NCBI GenBank assembly: GCA_012845835.1
Contig: JABAKD010000021.1
Span: 231,001-295,000, forward strand
From: Undaria pinnatifida
Taxonomy: Eukaryota > Sar > Phaeophyceae > Laminariales > Alariaceae
Direction: 5' to 3'
Length of the DNA: 64,000 nt
Position numbers and translations under genes: made by a program. The notes below the pieces were generated by a model, which was given only the letters and a program-made list of their open reading frames with translations, did not search any database and was not told where the DNA came from. Shown here piece after piece: positions 40,727 through 51,748 of this stretch (positions are counted from its first letter, which is position 1; every line of letters begins with the position of its first letter).

Positions 40727-41169
40727 GTCCACCTACCTCAGACGCTGGTGTTACTTTTGGATAAACACGTAAAAACGTCACATCTACAGGCTACAAGTGT
40801 TTTATGTTGCAGCAGTTAGTTACAACAGTATCCGCCGAACGATTGAAGGGGGGCTCTGCGTGACGAGACATTTAAAAAAATAAACTTAATAAACGCGTCA
40901 GCTGTAAGTTCGATCAATCAGGGTCATTATACGCGCAATCAATCAATGACGTTTCTGCGGCGAGCAAGACATTGACATCATTGACCTGCAGACCTGGAAA
41001 CATAGACTAAATGTATACTAATTCCACGTAGAAAACGAGGGTACAGTTCTAAAGGGCTTGAAAAACCACTACCACCTCAACACCCTCCTTGCCTCGCACT
41101 CGCAGCGCAAAAAAAAACGAAAACGAAAACAGTTAAATATCGGACCGCGGTTGGTTGCGGGTTGTGGCA

Positions 41170-42010
41170 AAGATTTCGGGTGACGACACTGTTGCCCCTT
41201 GACCGACGGCCGTCACGCGATCGTGTGACGGCACTCTTGCCCCTTGGCCGGCGGCCGTCAAGCGATCGTGTGGCGGCACTCTTGCCTCTTGACCGACGGC
41301 CGTCAAGCGAAACCGCCGAGTGTATCTGCCAAGAACACCCGTCAAGGAACTCCCCCAAAAAATAATAAAAAAAAGTTATGTTAAATGTGACGACGCCCTG
41401 ACGAGAAACGACCAGATCTGGTCCCTCGACGGACAGCGCCAAAAAGCCCCCCACATAAAAATAAAAATGTAGCAGGTACCTTGGAAGACTTAAAGAAGCA
41501 AGCCTCAATGCGACAAAAGTAGAACGTCAACCGGCATCTTTGCTACAGACGCCCTCAAAAAAATATGTCGGTTGTCGACACCCTTGCCATTGACGGACGG
41601 CTGTAACACCATCCGTCAATGAAATCCGTCAAAGACATCCGTCAAGGTACCCCCTACACTAAAACTATGGCATTGGTATAAGTCGAAAGAAAACATGACG
41701 GTACGCAACTACGACAGACGACCGACAAGTTTCGGCAGCGCCTATAGCAATATGTGGATTGACGGCACTCTTGACGGCACTCTTGACGGCACTCTTGCAA
41801 CAGCAGCCGCAGGGAATTCTCCACAATAAAAAAAAGATACTAAGTCTGAAGAGGCCTGGACGGGCAAAGACTAGACCGTCAAAGATGTCGGTTGACGGCA
41901 CTCTTGTTCCTTGATGGACTTGACGGACAGTCGCCACGGAAATCCGAGAAGGAAAGCCTTCAGGGAACTCCCCGCACTAAAACAAGTGTATTCAGTCAAG
42001 AACATTGACG
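41170..42010. repeat. TTGACGGCACTCTTG repeat cluster
   Basis: Three 49-bp units at 41179-41322 (TGACGGCACTCTTGCCCCTT, GACCGACGGCCGTCAAGCGA), single words at 41570-41650, a triple TTGACGGCACTC at 41758-41795 and one at 41885. Another copy is isolated at 46128-46165. GACGGCCGTC is palindromic. Confidence 0.9.
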
Positions 42011-42169
42011 GGAAACTACACCGTCCGCCCGTATCTTTGGTGCGGGTCGTTATCGCAATACCAGGTAGTCCAGGCTATACGGCGAGAATGACTTCCAGCG
42101 ACATTAAAAATAATCCCGCCGGTATATTTGATAGCGCAACAGCAGCACCACCAACACGAGCAGCACAGC

Positions 42170-42310
42170 TCCATCAAGCAGCACCAGCAGCAATGCAACC
42201 ACCACCACCAACAACAACAACACCAGTCACCGCAGCAGCAGCAGCAGCACTCGCAGCCGCAGAAGCAGCAACCGCAGCAACAGCAAAGACGGCAGCAACA
42301 GCAGCACCAG
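42170..42310. repeat. CAG/CAA trinucleotide tract
   Basis: Imperfect CAG, CAA and CAC triplets on plus, giving a poly-Gln frame and a poly-Ala/Thr frame. There are no splice or homology signals, so no gene is called. Confidence 0.85.
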
Positions 42311-42480
42311 GGCCAGTATCAGCCGGAGCAATCAATTTATGCCGTGCACCTCCAACCGATCCCGATGGATGGTTTCCATGTCGTTCGCACGCAACGCAAG
42401 CGCTCTCTTCGGCTACTATTTATAAGCTCTACGTACAGACAACTCATGTCAGCTTCACGCGGATGCAAAGAAGGCGAACA

Positions 42481-42855
42481 TCATCGCACTCCGTCCATCG
42501 TCGTACCAATGCCCTGTAACCCCATCGATACGCTCCCCCCCCCTTCCTCCTTGACCACGTCCATCCCAGCAACATCACCCGATCCCCCTGCCCCCTCCTT
42601 CCCTCCCCCTCTCGCCCCCCCCCCACCCCACCGTGCCTCCTTCTCCTCCTCCTTTACTTTCCACTGCCCCCTCTCCCCCATCTCGCTATCCTCGTCTTGC
42701 GCTACTAGCGTTTCGACCTGCCCTCCCATGGCCACCTTAGCATAAGCCGCCCTCAAATCGTTCGATAATGCCTCCAACTCTATCTCCAACTCCCCCCGCT
42801 CCTGCGCTATCATAGCCAAAGCTTGATCCACCTCCAGATCCATCGCCGCTTCGTC
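42481..42855 (-). CDS. MED22: MED22-like Mediator subunit, last exon
   Basis: Acceptor TCGGACAG|GAC, 124 codons, stop at 42481. The first half is helical and acidic (DEAAMDLEVDQALAMIAQER, LEALSNDLRAAYAKV), as in the C-terminal helix of MED22. The tail is a Gly/Glu-rich low-complexity extension not seen in the usual short family members (about 140-200 residues). MED22 is a head-module subunit of Mediator, linking transcription factors to RNA polymerase II in the nucleus. It joins the next exon upstream in phase 0. Confidence 0.7.
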   Translation of the reverse strand, partial: DEAAMDLEVDQALAMIAQERGELEIELEALSNDLRAAYAKVAMGGQVETLVAQDEDSEMGERGQWKVKEEEKEARWGGGGARGGGKEGAGGSGDVAGMDVVKEEGGGSVSMGLQGIGTTMDGVR

Positions 42856-43193
42856 CTGTCCGAATCGGAGGTGTGTAACGAGGGGCAGGGGGTACAAAAA
42901 TCTTCATAAACGTGCCAGGAAAGAAAAGGGTTGAAAAACGATTGTTGATTATGGAGGCCGCCCGGGGGAGAGGGGGGAGGGGGGACAGAAAAAGACGGCT
43001 ACATAAAAATTGGTCCCGTCCAACGCGGAGGCGTGTGTGACGTGGGGGGGGGGGGGGGGCTGGGTTAGTCCTTCCACTACTGCGAACATGGTAGACATCT
43101 TGATACACTAAACACAAGCAGTTTGTGCTCCAAGGCGTGGGTGCAGTGTTAACGGTACAAAAGGCTTCGCCCTGTAGCGGCGGGAGGCGGGAG

Positions 43194-43202
<9 letters not shown>

Positions 43203-43233
<31 letters not shown>
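43203..43233. repeat. Poly-G/C tract at the LINE 3' end
   Basis: More than 30 G on plus (poly-C on the LINE strand). It possibly derives from the LINE tail. Confidence 0.9.
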
Positions 43234-45222
43234 CGTACTCGTTTCTTGCTTGCCTTAGTCGTTTGACCGTTGACCACGTATCCCTTTCGAAACGGGCACT
43301 GTTCCTACTCCGAATAGAGACACCTCCAACATTTGGGCGCTCATTACGCTTCTTCCATATATTACATAGAAACGGTTTGCTCATCATATCCCCGTGCTTC
43401 GCCGGCTGCGGCCTACATCTATCTCCTAGGATAGCGATCGCTTTCTCGCTACTGCGATCGCTTTCTCGCTACTCTAGTCTACAAAACTCTTCCATGTTAC
43501 ATACGTCAAATTTCCTCATCTCCTCCTCTAACGCATCCCGCTCCTCGTTGTATAATTCACGTTCTCCTACCACGTGAGTCTTACTCTCTATTGTTATGCC
43601 ACACGGGCACATATTTGTAGCCAAGTCCTCCTCTTCCCGACTACTGATATATCTCTTTGTTCTTTCTGGTAGGTCCAGGTCCCCTACACGAAATGGCAGT
43701 TTCAGCTTTTTGGCCTATTAATAGTCCATTGGACCGTGCAGATACATTATAACTCAATATCTGCCCTCAACCCCCCGTATATGGCCAAGTGTTTGTCCTC
43801 TTTCATCTTATTTATCAACGCTTGTCTTTCCCTTTCTTCCATTCTTTATTTTACTTACCGTCTTGCACCCGCCAAACTTCTCTGTAGCCAGTACCTCTTC
43901 TTGCTCTCCCCCAACATCCTTTCACATCTTCTCCACTACGTTATCCTTTCATATTCCAGCTCGCCCAAACTTCTCTGTAGCCAGTACCTCTTCTTGCTCT
44001 CCCCCAACATCCTTTCACATCTTCTCCACTACGTTATCCTTTCATATTCCAGCTCGCCCTTTTCTTACTTTCTCCCATACAGCATTATCAACTATGGCTG
44101 GCCACCTCTTTTCTGTCATATTCTTTACTTCATATTGTCATTTCAACTTTCTCACGTCTCTATTTGTTTCAAGTGGGTACCTTCCTAATTCTGCTCTTTA
44201 TACTGTAGTACTCGTTGTACTTGAGCATCCTAGCATATTATTAGCTGCTGTCATCTGCACTGTTTCCAGCTTTGTTGGCGAACTTCGCGTTCCCTTCTCA
44301 CAATTCTCCTGCACACTCTTAACTTTGGTACAATTGCATTCATACATTCATCAGCATACATATTTTAATCCTAGTGTCAAGGTGCGAGTCTGTTAGGATC
44401 GCATCCATCTTGCCTACTTGTGATATACCCTTTCCTATTACTTTCGCTATGTGTGCAGCCCAAGAGCAGTCCTTTGAGATATCTACGCCAAGGTAAGTGT
44501 ATATTGATCTACGATCGGTAGCTCATCTTCTCCCCACTTCCATTCGAAACTCACCGCATTCACCTTATCTTCGTCACATCCAACTATTAATATCATACTA
44601 ATATCATACAACTACTGCGCATTTTTTCACGTTCGCTGTCACTCTCCATTTCCTGGTGTACTCTATAATAGTGTTTTTTTTATTTTTCTGCAATCCTTCG
44701 GGTGTTTCTGTCATTTGTTACGAAATCATCGGCAAACATAAACCCCGACACCGTATCTTCCCCCATCGTGACTCCTTGCTTTGGTGCTTTAACTGCTAAT
44801 ATCATGTCATTAAATATATACCTTGAATAGATTGGGTGATAGTGTACATCCCTGTGCAACTCCTTGTAAAATATCAACATGTTTGGATAGTTCCCCGTCC
44901 AGCATCACACCACTTGTCGCACCTGCATTCCGTCATATTTTTCATCATTCTCCACATCTTTCCTCTGATCCCAATTTCCCACATATTTTCCCACAACCCA
45001 TTCCTCCATACTGTGCCATAGGCCTTCTCTACATCAAGGAAGAAACAGTACGTCGTTAGCCCGGTGTCTTTCCTACCTTGAATTATCTTACCTAATATGC
45101 ACACATAGCCTACGCAACTGCGGTTTGGCCTAAATCCTGCTTGCCCTTCGCTGATTTTTTCGTCCTTCTCCAACATTGTTCCCGTTCTATCGTTCAAAAT
45201 ATCACAGAATGTTTCCAAATAT
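43233..45222 (-). mobile_element. 5'-truncated, decayed non-LTR retrotransposon (LINE)
   Basis: Reverse transcriptase remains read on minus: QAGFRPNRSCVGYV, FFLDVEKAYGTVW (block A) and GFMFADDF (block C with the FADD active site) fall in two frames separated near 44880. Further downstream are YLGVDISKDCSWAAHIAKV (thumb) and a C-terminal CPCGITIESKTHVVGE zinc-finger-like stretch with a coiled coil, then WKKRNERPNVGG and the 3' end before a poly-C tract at 43203-43233. Frameshifts and stops are present and the N-terminal half is missing. It lies in the MED22 intron, same strand as the gene, about 380 bp from the last exon. Confidence 0.9.
43874..44059 (-). repeat. 93-bp in-frame tandem duplication inside the LINE
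   Basis: CAAACTTCTCTGTAGCCAGT and TTATCCTTTCATATTCCAGC occur in both halves with essentially no differences, offset 93 bp (31 codons). The duplication is much younger than the rest of the decayed element. Confidence 0.95.
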
Positions 45223-45425
45223 TACAGAGTGTTTCATAATATTACAGAATGTTTCAAAATGCTGCATAATGTTTTAAAATATTGCAGAATGTTTCAAAAT
45301 ATTGCAAAAGGTTTCAAAAAAATATTACCCCAGAATGTTTCAAAATATTACAGAATGATTTCAAAATATTACAGAATGTTTCAAAATATTACAGAGTTGA
45401 TGTTTCAAGATATTACAGAATGTTT
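45199..45425. repeat. 20-bp minisatellite at the LINE 5' truncation
   Basis: About eleven units of GTTTCAAAATATTACAGAAT. The same word occurs inside the LINE coding strand at its truncation point (there GATATTTTGAAC/ GAAACATTCTG on minus), so the array seems to have grown out of LINE sequence. Confidence 0.9.
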
Positions 45426-46493
45426 GCCTACGGGTGGGGGGGCAGGAAAAGGCACGCTCACAGAAATGTCTGTCCTGATTGCATCAGATGCGTGTGTGGC
45501 GGAGGGCGGCGGGAGAGGGGGGGGGGGGCGGGGGAAGGGGGCGGACAGAAAAGGGTGGGGTTATGAAAAGGGTTCATCCTGGTGGCATTGGAGGCGTGTA
45601 TAACAAGGGGGGTAGGCAGAAGTGGCACGAGATACCTAAACCTGCAGGGGTGTTACAAATGAACCAAACTCGCCTTCACAGTAACGACAAAAGAAAAGGC
45701 GTAAGCCCAAAAAATATTCAGGGCTCTTCACGTGCCAAAATCCGACCAGCGGGTCAGGTCAGGATATTTTCAGGTTCTCGCAGGTCGAGTCTGGTCGGGC
45801 CAGGAGGTGTTCGAGATGTCATCGGTTGGGTCATGCAGTTTTTTAGCTATCACGTGTCGGGTCGGGCCACGCTGATCAGATTATCCGACCGTTGAGAAGT
45901 GAAGAAGTGACCTGAACCGTGAAAAGCTCTGAGAACAAAAAAGGGAACAAAACAAGGACCTCATTCGAGACGACTAAAGCCTTTTTATGCCTTTTTTTAC
46001 TTGAATATAAACAGAGCTGCTGTGACCTCCGATCTAATCGCATTCTCAAATGTTTGCACCAACACACAAGTCAACGAGAACTACACGCATCCTTCCTGCT
46101 CTTCGAGTTCAAAGCGACCCTCGACCTCCGTTGACGGCACTCTTGTCCCTTAGCGGACGGCCGTGAAGGAGCTCTCCACACTGAAAGTAGTACGTTAACG
46201 CACTAATGACTCTGTTGGGGCTCGAGAGGAAAACAGGCACTCACAACATCAACATTCACCAATACAAACATTAGAACTATTGCACCACCCTTCACACCAA
46301 GCAACCCGGGCTGCTACCAACAGATTAGCTGATGACGCTTTTACTGTCGAACTCCAACGCAAGTACCTGTAAGACGCGCATTGCTTGCACTGCCGTGTGG
46401 TGCATGAAGAGCGCGCTCAAACCATGATAAGAACGCGCTTGCTTTGTTCTGTCGCTGTACTATAATCAAGATATAACCAAGTCCCCAAAGGGT

Positions 46494-46565
46494 TCAAGTA
46501 CAACGGAGTCCTTGACGGGTCAAACCCAGACTAAGTACAAAGGAGTCCTTGACGGGTCAAACCTA
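46494..46565. repeat. Short tandem duplication GAGTCCTTGACGGGTCAAAC
   Basis: Two copies about 39 bp apart (AAGTACAACGGAGTCC / AAGTACAAAGGAGTCC), in the MED22 intron. Confidence 0.9.
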
Positions 46566-46815
46566 CTCATAGACCGTCACCAGACGTCGTCGCCAGCGAC
46601 AGCTATTCTACAGTACCGGACACCGAATAACAACCAGGGAAATAAGAACAGGCCGACCGATCTTTACAGGAAAAAGCAATAAATTCGTCAGCCGTTATAC
46701 CGAGGGTAGCGGACTGTAGCACACGCCCTCTCCGAAATAAGAAACCCAGCCCGGGTTAGTATTCAAGTTTCGTTTAGGGTGTTGCGTACCGCGTCGTATC
46801 CTATGAATATTATAC

Positions 46816-46902
46816 CTGCAACATGACCGCGAGCTTGACCTCTCGAATTTGCCGCAGAAGGCCCTCCCCCGCCGTGGCTAAGCTGGCCGTCGCCACATTA
46901 AT
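46816..46902 (-). CDS. MED22: MED22-like Mediator subunit, middle exon
   Basis: 29 codons, phase 0 to 0, acceptor GAGTCAG|ATT, donor CAG|GTATAA. INVATASLATAGEGLLRQIR matches the conserved MED22 segment V-R-A-A-N-I-V-R-A-G-E-S-L-L-K-L-V-S-D-L-K. This short piece is the most diagnostic of the gene. The intron to the last exon is 3.96 kb and carries the LINE. Confidence 0.75.
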
Positions 46903-47127
46903 CTGACTCGGCCGGGCGGAGGGCAGCACGGGGGGACGAAAAAGGAGGGCAGTTTTACACAAGCACAGAGGCGGAGGCGTTCGAGTGGCGCCGGGGATGA
47001 TGTACAGGTTTTGACCCGTTAAGCTCGCACATTTTTTGCACAAAAAAGGTATTTCGAGCGCTGTATTCGCATACTGATATGCGTTAAACAGGTTTCAGGA
47101 TACTCGAAATAATTTGAAGTAAAATCA

Positions 47128-47280
47128 TCGCATTAAACCGCATTAAACCGCATTAAACAGCATTAAACAGCATTAAACAGCATTAAACAGCATTAAACAG
47201 CATTAAACAGCATTAAACAGCATTAAACAGCATTAAACAGCATTAAACAGCATCAAACAGCATTAAACAGCATTAAACAT
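47128..47280. repeat. 10-bp minisatellite CATTAAACAG
   Basis: About fifteen units, the first two or three ending in CCG, otherwise nearly perfect. Confidence 0.97.
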
Positions 47281-47769
47281 GGGCCCTGTTAGTGTCATCT
47301 AGTCCACTTTCCAAAACTCATTTATAATCAGGGGGGAAGAACGAAATACGTTTAGACCTGCTGCGCCCGTCTTGGAGGCCAAGCTACTTGAAATTACTGT
47401 GGCAAGGTGTCTGCAGTTATAAACAAGTTCGTAAACGCGCCTAAGCTACGTAAAGCCTGGCGGTGTCGGCGGTTAACGACGACTGGCAGCGTACAGTACG
47501 CGACAACACTCCCTCCAGCCCTCCACAACGACATCCACATCTCTCGAGGGGTAAACCGCTTGGAAATAGTGTGGATTACTTGTTACAGCATTACACACGT
47601 CAAGACAGGCATTTCAACGAATTCTGTTGCTGGTCTAGCTCATGTTATCGGGTGGGAAGTCGCACGATCTGCATCATCATTAGCATCACACGTTCCATAC
47701 GTTGTATACATGAATATATCCTGCACAACATCTCATAACGGCGGATACAGGTCTATTGTAGTTTTTTTA

Positions 47770-47980
47770 TATGATCTGTATGATCCATATGACATGTATG
47801 ATCTATACGATCTACATGATATGTATGAAATGTATGATCTGTATGATATATATATGAATATATATCATATATATGATCTATATGATCTATATGATCTATA
47901 TGATCTATATGATCTGTGTTATCTATATGATCTGTGTGATCTATATGATATATACGATCTAGATGATCTAGATGATCGTC
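47770..47980. repeat. 9-bp array TATGATCTA
   Basis: About 23 degenerate units (GATCTGTAT, GATCTATAT). The related array at 58446 has the reverse-complement orientation. Confidence 0.93.
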
Positions 47981-48687
47981 ATCTGTCCGAGGTGCGCAAA
48001 AATAGCAGAACAAAAAATGGATCAGGCTCAAAATTATCATGTGAGGCAAGGGTACTAATTCCATATTAAAAAAGTGTTTTGGTAATATGTTTCATCCACG
48101 AAAAAGCGCATTAACCATCATTTCTTTACCCCCCAAAAAAATGTGTCTCAACAGCCATTTCTTTTAGTGCATTGACCGTTTCATTGGGGGAAAAAACGTC
48201 GAAAACAAATTACTGCTTCCATGTATCACAGCATCGGCCGCACTAAAAGTTACCAAAAAAGCCTGGGGTGATGGCGGAGGTATTTCTAGCTACGGAACGT
48301 GCCCGAAATGTAACGCGGGGAGACACACGGCTTGCGCGCGAAACGTACATAAACGTAGTCGAGTCGTAGTTGAATTGTAGCTGAATACTGCCGACTCGGA
48401 CTACGGTATCATTGTGTTCCACTCTCATTTCCTACGTACCGAAAGTGTTTAGTCTAAGGTACTGATAGAAAGGGAGTAAAACGCCCTTTTCAGGGTTGTC
48501 TTTGTTCGCACAGCACAATGACCATCTCCATGGCCGTAGTTATTGTGAAACATACCTGGTACCGATATACTTCCAAGTACAAAGCACAAAAGAAGCAGAT
48601 ACTCGCACGTGAGAGTGGGAGTAGTGGCTCTAGGTCACTGAAAGAGGAACCCCTAAACATCACCCGTCACTGCGTCAACCGGTCGCC

Positions 48688-48960
48688 CCGACGATCTAGT
48701 GGTTACCCTCGAATACTACTAGCGTTGGCCCTTGGTCCTTGTTGAGTTAGATTCCCACTGTGGTGAGATTTTGAACTTTTTTGCAAAAATGCAACAACAA
48801 CCAAAAAAGGGATGAACTCGTACTGAGGACGCCTAGCAGAGTGGGTAAGTACAATTCGACGAGAGTCGACGAGCGAAGAAAATGCTGAAGAAGTACTTCT
48901 CGCGATAAAAATGAAGGCACGTACCGTAGTGGGGAGGGGGTAGGAGGGCCTGCCATGTGA
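48688..48960 (+). mobile_element. Divergent tRNA-derived SINE copy
   Basis: The head GCCCCGACGATCTAGTGGTT has an A-box-like word and GAGTTAGATTCCCAC a B box. The body GACGAGCGAAGAAAATGCTG, TCTCGCGATAAAAATGAAGG matches the shared SINE body (GACGAGCAGTGGGA..., GCGCGATAAAAATTGAAGG). It seems to be a different subfamily, in the MED22 intron. Confidence 0.65.
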
Positions 48961-50073
48961 CCCCGGATCTGAGTTACTACTGGGAGGGAGCGCGAGGAGA
49001 CTAGTGCGAGGATAATAAATGGGATGAAGAACGAACAACAAGCTGCAGACAGCCAGGGTAAGCCTTTTTTCGTTTTTGTTGTTTTTTGCGGTCACCATGA
49101 TGGTTATCGAGCTAGATCATATTGTGCGGTGTGGAAAACCCTACCTTCGCACAAGGGGAATGATCGCATCACGTCGTGTGAATATGGTAAGGCACCCACG
49201 AGGCAGTTACATAGCAATACCCATTGCTGTCTCTGGAGTGGCCACACCAGAAAACAAAGCAACTCATTGGCGCTGTCATCCATAAGCAAGAAATGGGCAC
49301 AAGGTGCCGAAGTCCGTCTTACGAGCGGTTCATGGAAGTATGCAGTTCACCCTTCGTGCGACTCGCCGAACACCTCACGGCGCTTCGCGCTTGGCGCAAG
49401 CAATGCCTGGTTGGTGAAAACCCGACGTGCTTCGTCCCAGCACAGTTAGGATGCGAGGGTCTATGGTCATACGACTACGGCCATGCACAAACTGAGTACC
49501 CCCCCCCCGTATCGTAGCCTTCGTATAGCTTTCGTATAGCCTTCGTATGGCCTTCGTCTAGCCTTCGTCTTGCCTTCGTATAGCCTTCGTCTGTTGCGCG
49601 CTTTGCCTACAAGCTTGATTAAGACCCGCTTGCCGATTATGGTCGACATGTGGATACACACGGGTCCCCAAAGGGCTGCTAGTAGGTCGATACTTCCAAG
49701 TATGTCTCTACTAAATCATACAATGCGAATCAGCGTAGATTACAACAGTATCGTGTTAAAAGACTACTAACAGCGAAAAGTGCTACTTCGAGTATATCGT
49801 TTAATAGTGTAGCAGTGTAGCAGTGTAGCAGTACAGTTGCACCCTACGGTACGGAAGCACGGGTACCCCCATTTAAAAAGAAGCATGTGCCAAGCCGAAG
49901 CAGGTGCTCTACTACACATTGCTCTTATCCGAAGTGGGAAATGCATGGCTTTTATTTGGTATGGCGGGACAGGCCGATCTGACCGCTATTAAGCTCCGAA
50001 TGCCCGTATCTTGGGCGCCCTTAAATAGAGGTACCCGCCTCCCTCCATAAATATTTCATAGGCGTACGCTTAC

Positions 50074-50172
50074 CTGAAAGTCTTCCTTCGCGGTGTTCTG
50101 CGGGTTGGTGATTTTAGCTGATCGCAACAGCCCTCCGAAGCTCTCCACCAAGGTTCGCGTGTGCGTGTCCAA
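50074..50172 (-). CDS. MED22: MED22-like Mediator subunit, upstream exon
   Basis: 33 codons, phase 0 to 0, acceptor CTGTCTGTCCCAG|TTG (strong pyrimidine tract), donor CAG|GTAAGC. LDTHTRTLVESFGGLLRSAK corresponds to MED22 L-x-x-x-I-x-S-L-x-x-N-F-x-x-I-I-K-x-A-K, and the exon ends EDFQ where the family has E-x-Y-E. About 15-25 N-terminal residues including the start codon must lie in a further exon upstream that I could not locate. Confidence 0.75.
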
Positions 50173-51139
50173 CTGGGACAGACAGCACAAAAAACATAAA
50201 TTAGGGAAACAACAAATTTGTCAGTGGGTGTACCAACGAAATCACTACAATTGCCGCACGCACACCATACAACACTATAACACTATAACACTATATGTAT
50301 GGAAATTAACTGCTGTACATGCACCAGGTCTGTATATACACATGTGTATTTTGTTGGCACATTTGCATGTTTTTTTCTCCGCCGGCCGCCGGTATTTTCT
50401 CGCGCTTCCCGCCGCGGGGCACGCCAAAAACCCGCCGGTACACTACGACCCGCGCCTGAGTCCTGGCCGAGCACTACCGTACAGCGTGCTCCAGGTGGCC
50501 AAAAGCGCACACGATTGCTCATTGTCAAGGGATAGGGTTTCGCCTCGCAGAACCGCATAGGACCACGGGAAACGAGTTTGAGTTACGCTCTGCTGCTTTA
50601 CTGCTGTATCTCTATCACACCTCCTCTTCTCAGGTTTAGTTGGCTTCGCTACGTATTTTCGTAGCAGTCACGGTACAACAGTAGCCGCGCTCTAAGAGCT
50701 GCCCTTTGTAGCAGCCGCAAACGGTGTGTGTGCGTGGGGGTGCTATCCCAGGGAGACAATCAAGCGTGCGAAAATGATCTTCCTTCGGGACAACCGTGGT
50801 TTCCGCCCAGGACGATCGAAACCCACACTTCCTATGAATTTCAAAAGCAGGCGCTCAGCCACGGCGCATAGTACAACAGCAGCGGTACGAAACAGCAGCC
50901 GCGCTAAAAGTATCTGTCTTTGTGACAGTCACGGAGCTTTTGTGCGTGCGTCTTGTATGTATGTGTACGTGTGCACACGCGCGCGGTGCTCAGCAGGATA
51001 TCCAATAATGACCCTACTTTTTTTCATCCAGTGCCGGCATCAAGCGAAAATGATCGAATCTCATGGCTATATACCAGGACGTATCAGATGGTTTATACCA
51101 GGTACCACATATACCTTTTAGTTTTAATTTTGCTCATAC

Positions 51140-51290
51140 CTTCCAGCTTTTGGACATGTCAAGCCGTGGTCACAGATACCGTCCCTTCCACCGCCCCCGG
51201 TACGTGGTACGTGCCTTCGTTTTTATCGCGCGGAGGACTCAGCATTCACAACGCTCGTCGACTTTCATCGAATTTGGTATATATGTAAGG
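51140..51290 (-). mobile_element. SINE fragment
   Basis: CAAGCCGTGGTCACAGATAC, TTTTTATCGCGCGGAGGACT and CGCTCGTCGACTTTCATCG match the body of the SINE family in minus orientation; the tRNA head is missing. Confidence 0.65.
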
Positions 51291-51591
51291 AACGTCAGCG
51301 TTCCCCCTTGTCAACTTGCGACACAGTACTCCTTTTCGTACGTACGTATTGGTATTAATAGTAGTCGGTATCGGTACTCAAAGTAAGCATGGGGATGTTA
51401 TGATATACCTCATTCTCACGACCGCACCAGCTACTCATGACGATGTTATGACGTTATGATGATGTTATGATTATGTTACGATGATGTTATGATGCTGTTA
51501 TGATGCTGTTATGACGATGTTACGATGATGTTATGATGCTGTTATGATGCTGTTATGATGTACCCCCATTTTCACAACCGGATTTGAGGTA

Positions 51592-51746
51592 TCATATCAT
51601 ATCATACCATATCATATCATATCATATCATATCATATCATATCATATCATATCATATCATACCATACCATATCATATATTATCTTATCATATCATATCAT
51701 ATCATATCATATCATATCATATCATATCATATCATATCATATCATA
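51592..51746. repeat. Pentamer array (CATAT)n
   Basis: About 30 units running directly into the TATTATAAAAAATG start of a G-run repeat. A further eight units sit at the other end of that repeat (52697-52735). Confidence 0.97.
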
Positions 51747-51748
51747 TT

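Larger units (their letters stand above)
39696..42480. other. Region between the EML 5' end and MED22 3' end
   Basis: Upstream of the EML start and downstream of MED22 (head-to-tail arrangement, both on minus). Only repeats were found: two ATT arrays, a degenerate G-run head (about 40870-40990), TTGACGG repeats and a CAG/CAA tract. No promoter motif can be named with confidence. Confidence 0.5.

Noticed and set aside
42128-42745. Poly-Gln protein on the plus strand
   Set aside because: CAG/CAA microsatellite, with the rest antisense to the MED22 last exon.
21449-47280. CRISPR-like arrays
   Set aside because: All periodic arrays are simple tandem repeats without unique spacers, in a spliced eukaryotic context.
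50283-51288. Open frames upstream of MED22 as its first exon
   Set aside because: None ends at a phase-0 donor with the expected MED22 N-terminal pattern (leucine-rich, Y-N-x-R-L).
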